Source of the DNA: Psychrobacter sp. MF31
GTDB taxonomy: Bacteria > Pseudomonadota > Gammaproteobacteria > Pseudomonadales > Moraxellaceae
Length of the DNA stretch: 64,000 nucleotides
Direction of reading: 5' to 3'
Assembly (NCBI RefSeq): GCF_012847335.1
Contig: NZ_JABBDX010000001.1
Coordinates: forward strand, 620,001-684,000
Part shown: piece after piece, positions 57,107 through 64,000 of the stretch
Layout of the letters: each line of letters starts with the position of its first letter
How positions within the stretch are numbered: the stretch's first letter is position 1
The notes under the pieces: model-generated
The model's input: the letters and a program-made list of their open reading frames with translations, nothing else
The model's database searches: none
What the model was told of the DNA's origin: nothing
Position numbers and translations under genes: made by a program

Positions 57107-59097
57107 GGTTGATCCTTTTTTGACAAGAAAGTTGGCGCTGTATTATCGATAATGGTGGGCGGAAAATACATCGCAATTTGTGCACCAAGATTACATTTTG
57201 GCAGGGTGTTTTCTTCTAATAGCGGCAAGTGGCGACGCGGCGCTTTGATCGAAGCGTTAGCCGTTATTTGATAATACTTTGGCGCACTCAATATTAGCTC
57301 ATCATCAATCGCAATGTTGCCAAGTACCAATTTGCCCTCAAGCGCTTGGCAAAGCCTGTGGCAAATCATTAAACCAAGTCCTAAGCCTTTGGTTTTAGTT
57401 GAAGTCACTTTGCTAATCCCAGAGGTTGTTTTTTTAAGCTGCTCCGGTAAAAACCCGCCGGCATCATCGCTAACAAAGATGCCAAGCTTTTTTATGCCGT
57501 TATCATCCACCATTTGACAGCGCAGCAATATCAAACTTGCGCCCTGCTCTGCCGCATTGAGCAGCGTATTTAACAGCAGTTGGTCAAGAACCAAATTGGG
57601 CAGCCGCAATGCGTCAATATCATTTGCCAAATAAAAGCGAATCCCAACGGCTTTGTTGCCAAGCAGTAAGATGCAGCGCTGATAAACCTCAGCAAGATCA
57701 ACAACAACCTCACTTTGGGAAGCTTGGCTACTGCCTTTTACCCAGCCTTTAATATTTTGAATGATGGTTGAGGCGCGCTCGGTCTCGTTGATAATTTCAT
57801 CAAGAGCGGAACTTAGCAGCTGAGCATCTTTGTCAAGTGGCTGATTTGCCATGGCTTTTTTCTGACGGATCAGTAGCCCTTGCGCGTAATTTTGGATGGT
57901 TGCTAGCGGCTGATTGATTTCGTGAGCAATCGCGCCGCTCATTTCCCCCATAACGGCAAAATGGCTTGATTTATTTAGCGCCTCATCGTAATTGCGAATG
58001 AGCTGATTTTGCGCAATAAGCAGCCTTCGGCGGCGCAATGCAAGCCAGCTCATCCAGCCGTAATTAATCAAACTGATCAACACGATCAATGTCATCACCC
58101 CAACCCAAAGCCGATGACCCTTGATCCAGTCGTAAAGCTGCTGGATCATTGGCTGCTGCCTTGGGTGCTGATTTAAGTCGTATAACAGCTGCTCAGCGGC
58201 GCGGTTGGACTCAGGCGGCAGCCAATTGGGAAGAGGTTCACGATCAAAATTAGGATTGAATAAGCTTTGATTGATTTGCGTTAATAACGTACTTGGCAAT
58301 TTATTGGTTGCTGCAAGCGTCCAGTTGGGATAAATGTCGGTCGATGATTGACAGCTCGATGCCGTTGCCACCGGATGAAGCAGACGAAAATCACGCGGCT
58401 TAATTCTTCCTTGAAGTCCCATCTCCTCCATCAAACAAATTGGCGCAATCGCCGCCTCAACTTGACCCTCCGCCAATGCCAATAGCGTGTTTTCAATGGG
58501 AAATCCAAAAAACTGAGTCTGGTAATCTGCCGTATGAATACCATGTTGATAAAGCAAATGGGCAATCAGTAAATACCCCCCAAAGGCGTCTTGATTTACC
58601 GCGGCGATATGTTTGCCTTTGATGTCCGCTAGCATTTGAATAGGGCTGTCTTTTGCCACCCAAAGCGCGCTTGCCACTTGCTCCATTGGGCTTGGCGCTT
58701 TGGCTGATTTTCGGCTCTCAAGCGTGGCAAGCCAGCGCCAACCTTTGGTTTCCATTTTAATAAATTGAACTTGAGGCCCTAACACCAAAGCAAATTTGTC
58801 CGCTTCGATCTGCTCTTGCCAATTTTCAAGGGCAAGCGGCACCATGACAATGGTATCGCCATTGAGCTCTTGGTTGATGCGATCAAGCCATGGCTGCCAC
58901 CGCTTTTGCGCGGCGACTTCCCCTTGTGGCGCAAGAACGCCTAAATAATACGTTTGCGCGGCAGCTGACACGCTAATCAGCCAAGTAATGAGCACGCTTT
59001 TTATCAAAAATCGACAGATTGAGCACTTTTCTTGATTAAAATCAGCCGATTTTTTTAGCTTGCTTGATATCAGCACCCGTTTTGCCTTACTTCCCAT
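57103..59097 (-). CDS. membrane sensor histidine kinase with PhnD-like periplasmic domain (TtrS-like)
   Basis: A 664-residue kinase with an N-terminal anchor (about 31-45), a periplasmic PhnD/SBP-like domain (about 48-310, starting YYLGVLAPQGEVAAQKRWQPWLD), a second helix (about 330-354), a short coiled coil and the kinase core. The H-box is SGAIAHEINQPLATIQNYAQG (His392), the N-box LLNTLLNAAEQGA and G-boxes SDDAGGF and TKGLGLGLMIC. TtrS-type tetrathionate sensors have this architecture. The ATG at 59097 has AAGG 6 bases before it; a TTG at 59130 is less likely. Confidence 0.85.
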   Translation of the reverse strand: MGSKAKRVLISSKLKKSADFNQEKCSICRFLIKSVLITWLISVSAAAQTYYLGVLAPQGEVAAQKRWQPWLDRINQELNGDTIVMVPLALENWQEQIEADKFALVLGPQVQFIKMETKGWRWLATLESRKSAKAPSPMEQVASALWVAKDSPIQMLADIKGKHIAAVNQDAFGGYLLIAHLLYQHGIHTADYQTQFFGFPIENTLLALAEGQVEAAIAPICLMEEMGLQGRIKPRDFRLLHPVATASSCQSSTDIYPNWTLAATNKLPSTLLTQINQSLFNPNFDREPLPNWLPPESNRAAEQLLYDLNQHPRQQPMIQQLYDWIKGHRLWVGVMTLIVLISLINYGWMSWLALRRRRLLIAQNQLIRNYDEALNKSSHFAVMGEMSGAIAHEINQPLATIQNYAQGLLIRQKKAMANQPLDKDAQLLSSALDEIINETERASTIIQNIKGWVKGSSQASQSEVVVDLAEVYQRCILLLGNKAVGIRFYLANDIDALRLPNLVLDQLLLNTLLNAAEQGASLILLRCQMVDDNGIKKLGIFVSDDAGGFLPEQLKKTTSGISKVTSTKTKGLGLGLMICHRLCQALEGKLVLGNIAIDDELILSAPKYYQITANASIKAPRRHLPLLEENTLPKCNLGAQIAMYFPPTIIDNTAPTFLSKKDQP

Positions 59098-59160
59098 CAA
59101 AAACCTTATAAGCAATGTGGTTTTCCACAATATTATTTTTCGTCAATTGTCTTACACTAT

Positions 59161-59209
59161 AACGATAATCTTATTATTTTTCTTTGGCAATCTGTTGATC
59201 ATTATCGTT
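59161..59209. promoter_or_regulatory. candidate operator: 9-bp inverted repeat in the divergent promoter region
   Basis: AACGATAAT (59161-59169) and ATTATCGTT (59201-59209) are perfect inverted copies 40 bases apart, centre to centre, roughly four helical turns. They lie between the sensor-kinase gene and the cytochrome gene, where a response regulator controlling both sides would bind. Confidence 0.5.
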
Positions 59210-59244
59210 GATAAGGCTACCAAAGCTTATTGGAGGGCAATCTT

Positions 59245-60639
59245 ATGAAAAAGTGGTCGCTCATTATTTTAGCTGCTGCCCTTATTGGGCTGATTGCAGC
59301 GCTAATCATTGGGCTATTATTGCCCAACTTGCGAACCGAAAGCCACCAAACTCGCGTGGAGGTTAACAATCCTGAGCTGATTAAAAAAGGCGAGTATATC
59401 GCAAGAACAGCGGACTGTGTGGCGTGTCATACCACGCTTGGCGGTAAAGATTACGCCGGCGGTCTTGCGATGCTGACCCCGCTTGGGGCGATTTACTCCA
59501 CTAATATCACGCCGGACAAAGATACTGGCATTGGCAATTATAGCTTTGATGACTTTGCCAATGCGGTAAAGCACGGCGTTCGTCCGGACAAGCGCGCTTT
59601 ATATCCGGCGATGCCTTATCCGTCGTATCAAATCATGCCCGATGAGGATTTGGCAGCGCTTTATGCTTACTTTATGAGCGGCGTTGAGCCGGTTAGCGAG
59701 CCGAATAAAAAAAGCGAGCTGCCACCCGTTCTCAATTGGCGCTGGCCGTTGGCGTACTGGCAGGCACTATTTGCGCCCAAGCGCGAGTTTGTCCCCGAAT
59801 CTGATGATAAAGTCCTTGCTCGCGGTCAATATCTCATCGAAGGCCCCGGTCACTGCGGCTCATGCCACACCGAGCGCGGAATTGGCTTTCAAGAAGTTGC
59901 CCTCACCAATACCGACTCTAAAGACTACCTAAGCGGCGCGGTCATTGACGGTTGGCGCGCCAAAAGCATCCGCGGCGAGCATCGCGGTCTTGCCACCTGG
60001 TCGATTGATGAGCTAAATCTATTTTTTAAAACCGGTCGCACCGATACCACCGCCGCCTTTGGGGCAATGGCGGAAGTCGTTGAAAACAGCACCCAATATA
60101 TGACGGACGATGACATTCATGCGATGTCCTCTTATTTAAAAACGCTAAGCCCTGCACCAAATAAAGAAGTCAAATTGCCTGAGAAAAAAGACACCACCAC
60201 CGAAAAACTGCTTGCCGGAAAATACGACTCTCGCGGCGCGCTACTTTATGTTGAATACTGCACCGTTTGTCACCGCGCTGATGGCAAAGGCGTTCCGCGG
60301 ATTTTCCCTGCTCTTGATGGCAACAGCGCCGTTTATGCCCGAAATGCCGACTCCGTGCTACAAATCACCTTGAGTGGCGGTCGCATGCCCGAAACGCCAC
60401 ACGACAGAATGACCTTTACCATGCCTGCCTTTAACACGCTTGCCGATGAAGATATCGCCGAGGTCGTTAACTACGTTCGCAACAGTTGGACAAACCAAGC
60501 ACCAAATATTGACGTCAACGATGTTATTAAAATGCGCGCGTTTTTAAATAAAAAGCCCAAAACGGCAACCGACATTGCGCCGGATTTGACCGTTAGCGAC
60601 CACGCAAAAAACGCAAAAGGAGCAAATCATGAAAAATAA
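59245..60639 (+). CDS. membrane-anchored tri-haem cytochrome c
   Basis: An N-terminal helix (about 5-26) anchors a periplasmic protein with three CxxCH motifs: CVACH (58-62), CGSCH (204-208) and CTVCH (339-343). Domain order and segments such as GGLAMLTPLGAIYSTNITPDKDTGIG match the tri-haem cytochrome subunits of gluconate or alcohol dehydrogenases. Here no dehydrogenase flavoprotein or quinoprotein is present; the partner is the tsdA-like gene, whose ATG overlaps this gene's end by 11 bases. It probably passes electrons between TsdA and the respiratory chain. The ATG at 59245 follows a strong GGAGG. Confidence 0.88.
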   Translation: MKKWSLIILAAALIGLIAALIIGLLLPNLRTESHQTRVEVNNPELIKKGEYIARTADCVACHTTLGGKDYAGGLAMLTPLGAIYSTNITPDKDTGIGNYSFDDFANAVKHGVRPDKRALYPAMPYPSYQIMPDEDLAALYAYFMSGVEPVSEPNKKSELPPVLNWRWPLAYWQALFAPKREFVPESDDKVLARGQYLIEGPGHCGSCHTERGIGFQEVALTNTDSKDYLSGAVIDGWRAKSIRGEHRGLATWSIDELNLFFKTGRTDTTAAFGAMAEVVENSTQYMTDDDIHAMSSYLKTLSPAPNKEVKLPEKKDTTTEKLLAGKYDSRGALLYVEYCTVCHRADGKGVPRIFPALDGNSAVYARNADSVLQITLSGGRMPETPHDRMTFTMPAFNTLADEDIAEVVNYVRNSWTNQAPNIDVNDVIKMRAFLNKKPKTATDIAPDLTVSDHAKNAKGANHEK

Positions 60640-61567
60640 TTTGAATTTGTTGCCCAAAGCTGCCCTTGTCATCGCCATTTTAGCCTCAGGGATTGTCGGT
60701 TGTAGCAGCCCTGAACCTGCCGCTCGCAGTGGTGCAGAATATAAACTTGTCAATGCTGACGGCAATGATTTGGTTAACGCAGAGGATGCCAATAAAGATA
60801 TTGGCACTTATATCATCCCGCAAGACACTGCGATTTTGGATGAGCCTAATGCTGATGAGATCATCTATGGCAAACGCCTATTGAATGAGACGCGCCGATT
60901 ATTGCCCCAAAACGTTGGCGCAAGCATGAACTGCAACAGCTGTCATATCGCCGAGGGCAAAATCCCCTTAGGCGACCCATACATCAACAGCTACAATTTT
61001 TATCCGCGTGTGATGCCGCGAGCTGGTCGCGAGATTGACTTGACCGACCGCATTAACGGCTGCTTTCAGCGCTCCATGAACGGCAAACCGCTGGATCGTG
61101 AATCGCCTGAAATGAAAGCAATGCTGGCGTATATGAAATGGCTGTCGCAAAACACACCCAAAGCGCAAAAAGTCGATATCGAAAACGCAGGCAAGATTGA
61201 TGAATCCCTGATCCCCGACCCCGTTCGCGGTGAGCAAATCTATCATGCCCAGTGCGCCACCTGTCACGGCGACAATGGTGAGGGTATGAAAGACAGTCGC
61301 GGCGATATTATCTTCCCGCCGCTTTGGGGCGATGAGTCGTTTAACATTGGCGCAGGGCTTGCGCGAACCTATAAAGCCGCCGCCTTTGTCAAATATAACA
61401 TGCCGATGGGCATCCAAACCAAAGGGCTTTGGGGTCATGGCAACGTGCTCAGCGACCAAGACGCCGTTGATGTGGGGCACTTTTTTACTCATCAACCAAG
61501 ACCTGATTTTGCTAAAAAGGTGAATGACTGGCCAAACGGCAAAAAGCCCAAAGACGCCCGCTATTGA
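60629..61567 (+). CDS. tsdA: TsdA-type thiosulfate dehydrogenase / tetrathionate reductase lipoprotein
   Basis: Di-haem cytochrome c interconverting thiosulfate and tetrathionate. Haem 1 binds at CNSCH (C102, C105, H106) and haem 2 at CATCH (C209, C212, H213). The TsdA hallmark is a Cys axial ligand to the catalytic haem: LTDRINGCFQRSMNG provides C145. VKYNMPMG supplies a probable Met/Lys-region ligand (M258) for haem 2. Residues 1-25 (ASGIVGC) suggest lipidation instead of the free periplasmic form. The preferred reaction direction cannot be read from sequence. It overlaps the upstream cytochrome gene and has a TtrS/TtrR-like regulator. Confidence 0.9.
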   Translation: MKNNLNLLPKAALVIAILASGIVGCSSPEPAARSGAEYKLVNADGNDLVNAEDANKDIGTYIIPQDTAILDEPNADEIIYGKRLLNETRRLLPQNVGASMNCNSCHIAEGKIPLGDPYINSYNFYPRVMPRAGREIDLTDRINGCFQRSMNGKPLDRESPEMKAMLAYMKWLSQNTPKAQKVDIENAGKIDESLIPDPVRGEQIYHAQCATCHGDNGEGMKDSRGDIIFPPLWGDESFNIGAGLARTYKAAAFVKYNMPMGIQTKGLWGHGNVLSDQDAVDVGHFFTHQPRPDFAKKVNDWPNGKKPKDARY

Positions 61568-61587
61568 TAAGGTTATCGTTTAGTAAT

Positions 61588-61619
61588 AAAAACCCGTCAT
61601 AAATAGTGATGGGTTTTTT
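61588..61619. terminator. bidirectional rho-independent terminator
   Basis: AAAACCCGTCA / TGATGGGTTTT stem with T-runs on both strands, between tsdA and the convergent cas3 gene. Confidence 0.8.
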
Positions 61620-61626
61620 AACCCTT

Positions 61627-64000
61627 TCACTTTCGCATCACGCCAAAGCCTTCGTCATAATCCCAATGCAACTCTGAATCCTTGCTGTATAGCTCCAAAG
61701 TAATTTCGCAAAGGGCATCAATCCGGTCTTGCTGGTCGCTCAAACTCTCCGCAAGTATCAGCATCTGATCAGGTGATAAATGCAACCAAGCATTCGATGT
61801 TGCTGCCGTTGTTTCAAAGTCGCTGCTGTAGTTTTGCCAAGCTTTATTTTTACCTCTTTTCGCGCCATCCACTGCCACTTGCTTTTCAAAAATCGTCTCA
61901 TTATCCTCTAATTTAAAGCGGTAAATGGCTTGATACTGCCCCTCGCGTAGCGCTGTGAACTTTTGATAAAGCTGATCGGTCATCAAGCAGCTGTCCACTT
62001 GCGAGCTTGAAAACACCTCATCGATATCACTATCGCCATCACTATTGGGATAAAAATAGCATTGGCAAAACGTTTTAATTTGCGACTCATCAAATTGGGC
62101 AAGCTGACAATGCTCAGTATCAAAGCGCAATCGCGAATCAATGCTTAATTGCAAAACCCCATCAGACACATCAACTGACTGCCAAGGCAATAATTCTGCC
62201 AAATCATGCGATTGGTAAGCCGATACTTGCTCATCTGTGTTTTTAATAGGGCTATAACCCTCATATCCGGGAAAGATAAAGGCAAGATTTTGACGGCGTT
62301 TTTGCTCAACATTTTGGCAATGGCGAAAATTATATTGCGGAATCATAATGTTGGGCTGGCAAATTTGGTCTAGGCGATGGCGATTGACCCGACCTGCTGT
62401 CTGGACAATCGATTGAGCACTGGAGACATCAATGATTGCCCAATCAAAATCATGGTCGCGACCAACTTCTTCAACGGGCGTAGCAACAACAATAAAAGGT
62501 ACAGAGTCCGAAAGACTGCGCTTCATTAACTGCTGAATTTCAGCATCATCAAAAATATGCTCATTTCCAGTTTTGCGCTTTTTGCCGTCTTTATGTCGGC
62601 GCAGCAAATGATCTAGTCGCTGCTCTTTATGAAAGCGAGAAATTCGCCAATCGTTGCCGTGATAGCAAGCAATATAAGCTTGCGGCAACTGCGCTGCCAA
62701 ATACCGAGCCAATCCGATGGCGTGAGAGATGTTCGCCACGCGAATTAAGCCAAACGATAAGCGCTTATGCTTTGATGACCAGTCCCAAGCGTGATTCTTA
62801 TGAAGTGTTTGTGCGCCGTTTAATACTGCTTGTCGCCAATTGGCAACACTTGGCTCAGCAATAGGAAGTAGCGCTGCCAATCGAAAAGTGGGCTTATCGC
62901 TTAATGCCTGTTGCAACTCTTTAAGATGGTTTTGGTATTCAGTTGTAAAGCTTTCCGCAATTGCTTTTGGTGATTTAGTTTTTTTATTATTACTTAGGCT
63001 ATTTTGTATATTATTAAGCGGAGTATCTAGTGAGGATTGCCAAATTTTCGGCGCAACTTCATTGTCAATGATGCCAATAGTAAAGGTAATTGCGGTTGTC
63101 GCTGGGTTATGAGTGTTGAGTAACGCGCGGCGCATGGCAATTCCCGATTCAAAGGCGCCCTGAACACTGACGGCTAAGGTTTGCGATAGCGTGGCTGAAG
63201 AGCAAATCACATGGCGACCATACATCGCCGCTAGCTGAACCAACCGAAGCACCGCCATGAGCGCTTTTGGCTCATAGCTGTCGATTTCATCCAAAACCAA
63301 ATCGCTACTAATCAGCCGTAGTAATGCTTTAACATGGTGACCTTGACGCTGCGGCTCGCCTGCGGCAATCAAAAAATCAATCGTTGACACCAATAAAGGC
63401 GACGTTAAAATCGTGCGCTCGCGGTGATGGCTTTTGCCATAAAGCGGACTTAACCACTCAGGCAAACCATAATCTTCACCTTTGGCATCAAAAATCGGCT
63501 CAAGCGGGTTTTCATCCTCATCAATCATTGGCGCTTGGGCTTGGTTAAATAAATCTTGAGTGAGGTTATCGCCGATAATAACCGCAAGCTCATCATCGGA
63601 TAAATTCATGGACTGCTCAAGAGCAAATCCAGTCTGCAACGTGAGCGAGCGCAGGTTTAACGCAATACTAATCCGCGGATCATCAGGTCGCAACAGGCAA
63701 GCCGCGCGTAGGTTCATCCGCGTTTTACCGCTTCCCGTTCCTGCAATATTAAAAATCAGCGCTGGACTGTCAATATAACGCTGGCGATGTTTTTGCAGGC
63801 TATTTGCCGCAATATTTTGCCATTTAAATTGGCGGTTTTGGGTCGCTTGGGTGATAAGCTCGACCGTTTGCTCACAAAGCCCAGCAAGATTTAAATTGGT
63901 CATCATCTGACACGAAATATAGCTTGCTCTATCACCAACCTGCCGCAAATGCCACTCAAGCGGCTGATTTTGGCGTTTTTTAAACTGCGCCACCGTGGTG
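61627..64000 (-). CDS. cas3: type I-F CRISPR-associated helicase Cas3, C-terminal part
   Basis: The frame is open at the window edge, so the gene's 5' end is missing; ~790 residues are visible. They show a Cas3-type helicase: Walker A GTGSGKT, DLVLDEIDSYEP (motif II, DEID), CSSATLS (motif III) and VQTAGRVNRHR (motif VI). The segment ISIALNLRSLTLQTGFALEQ and LVSTIDFLIAA...LLRLISSDLVLDE resemble I-F Cas3. In I-F, Cas3 is fused to an N-terminal Cas2 and an HD nuclease; these would lie outside the window and cannot be checked. Nothing cas-like follows it, though csy1 normally does. Confidence 0.9.
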   Translation of the reverse strand, partial: TTVAQFKKRQNQPLEWHLRQVGDRASYISCQMMTNLNLAGLCEQTVELITQATQNRQFKWQNIAANSLQKHRQRYIDSPALIFNIAGTGSGKTRMNLRAACLLRPDDPRISIALNLRSLTLQTGFALEQSMNLSDDELAVIIGDNLTQDLFNQAQAPMIDEDENPLEPIFDAKGEDYGLPEWLSPLYGKSHHRERTILTSPLLVSTIDFLIAAGEPQRQGHHVKALLRLISSDLVLDEIDSYEPKALMAVLRLVQLAAMYGRHVICSSATLSQTLAVSVQGAFESGIAMRRALLNTHNPATTAITFTIGIIDNEVAPKIWQSSLDTPLNNIQNSLSNNKKTKSPKAIAESFTTEYQNHLKELQQALSDKPTFRLAALLPIAEPSVANWRQAVLNGAQTLHKNHAWDWSSKHKRLSFGLIRVANISHAIGLARYLAAQLPQAYIACYHGNDWRISRFHKEQRLDHLLRRHKDGKKRKTGNEHIFDDAEIQQLMKRSLSDSVPFIVVATPVEEVGRDHDFDWAIIDVSSAQSIVQTAGRVNRHRLDQICQPNIMIPQYNFRHCQNVEQKRRQNLAFIFPGYEGYSPIKNTDEQVSAYQSHDLAELLPWQSVDVSDGVLQLSIDSRLRFDTEHCQLAQFDESQIKTFCQCYFYPNSDGDSDIDEVFSSSQVDSCLMTDQLYQKFTALREGQYQAIYRFKLEDNETIFEKQVAVDGAKRGKNKAWQNYSSDFETTAATSNAWLHLSPDQMLILAESLSDQQDRIDALCEITLELYSKDSELHWDYDEGFGVMRK

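Noticed and set aside
60968-61495. 175-codon minus-strand ORF inside tsdA
   Set aside because: Shadow of tsdA; His/Val-rich translation typical of antisense reading of haem-protein codons.
61567-64000. CRISPR array beside cas3
   Set aside because: No regularly spaced direct repeats occur in the visible sequence.

Overview
The window reads as chromosomal DNA of a gammaproteobacterium of the family Moraxellaceae, most likely Psychrobacter or a close relative. The grounds are the gene arrangements: fimL beside nudC, a lone rnfB beside nth, a fimV locus near truA and leuCDB, and petABC-sspAB. RNase HI fused to DnaQ and fimV split into two ORFs also fit. This is inference from protein recognition and gene order; no search was run. 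Most of the window is ordinary core genome.

Layout. 1-8.1 kb: 3' end of a di-haem oxidoreductase gene, psiE-folD, tRNA-Cys and tRNA-Leu with a decayed ORF downstream, an exported LD-carboxypeptidase, a YkvA-like protein, a membrane protein, a lipoprotein, and the rnhA-dnaQ fusion. 8.2-15 kb: fimL-nudC (twitching motility / NADH-cap hydrolysis), rnfB-nth, metK with a strong leader hairpin, a DUF3144 protein and a Kazal-like lipoprotein. 15-25.6 kb: clpB with a heat-shock-type promoter, topoisomerase IB, a GNAT enzyme, a decayed transposase, dinB, queA and the split fimV. 25.6-34.9 kb: asparaginase, truA, infA, an L,D-transpeptidase, the leuC-leuD-lipoprotein-leuB operon and a divergent LysR regulator.

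35-49.4 kb: putP, a FadL-type porin, slyX, uup, petABC (cytochrome bc1), sspAB, dcd, apbC/mrp, mgtE and a 3-hydroxybutyrate dehydrogenase. 50-56.4 kb: metG, then a four-gene ABC importer operon of the tryptophan/BMP-like class with two tandem substrate-binding lipoproteins. 56.5-61.6 kb: a self-contained respiratory module in which a two-component system with a PhnD-like sensor domain (TtrS/TtrR-like) is divergent from a tri-haem membrane-anchored cytochrome c and a TsdA-type thiosulfate dehydrogenase/tetrathionate reductase lipoprotein. A 9-bp perfect inverted repeat lies in the shared promoter region. 61.6 kb to the end: the C-terminal part of a type I-F Cas3 helicase whose 5' end lies outside the window and which has no csy/cas effector gene after it.

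The most interesting parts are the tetrathionate/thiosulfate sensing-plus-redox module, the orphan end of the type I-F cas3, the Kazal-like lipoprotein, the metK leader structure, and the split fimV and fused rnhA-dnaQ genes. No CRISPR array, prophage or intact insertion sequence was seen.
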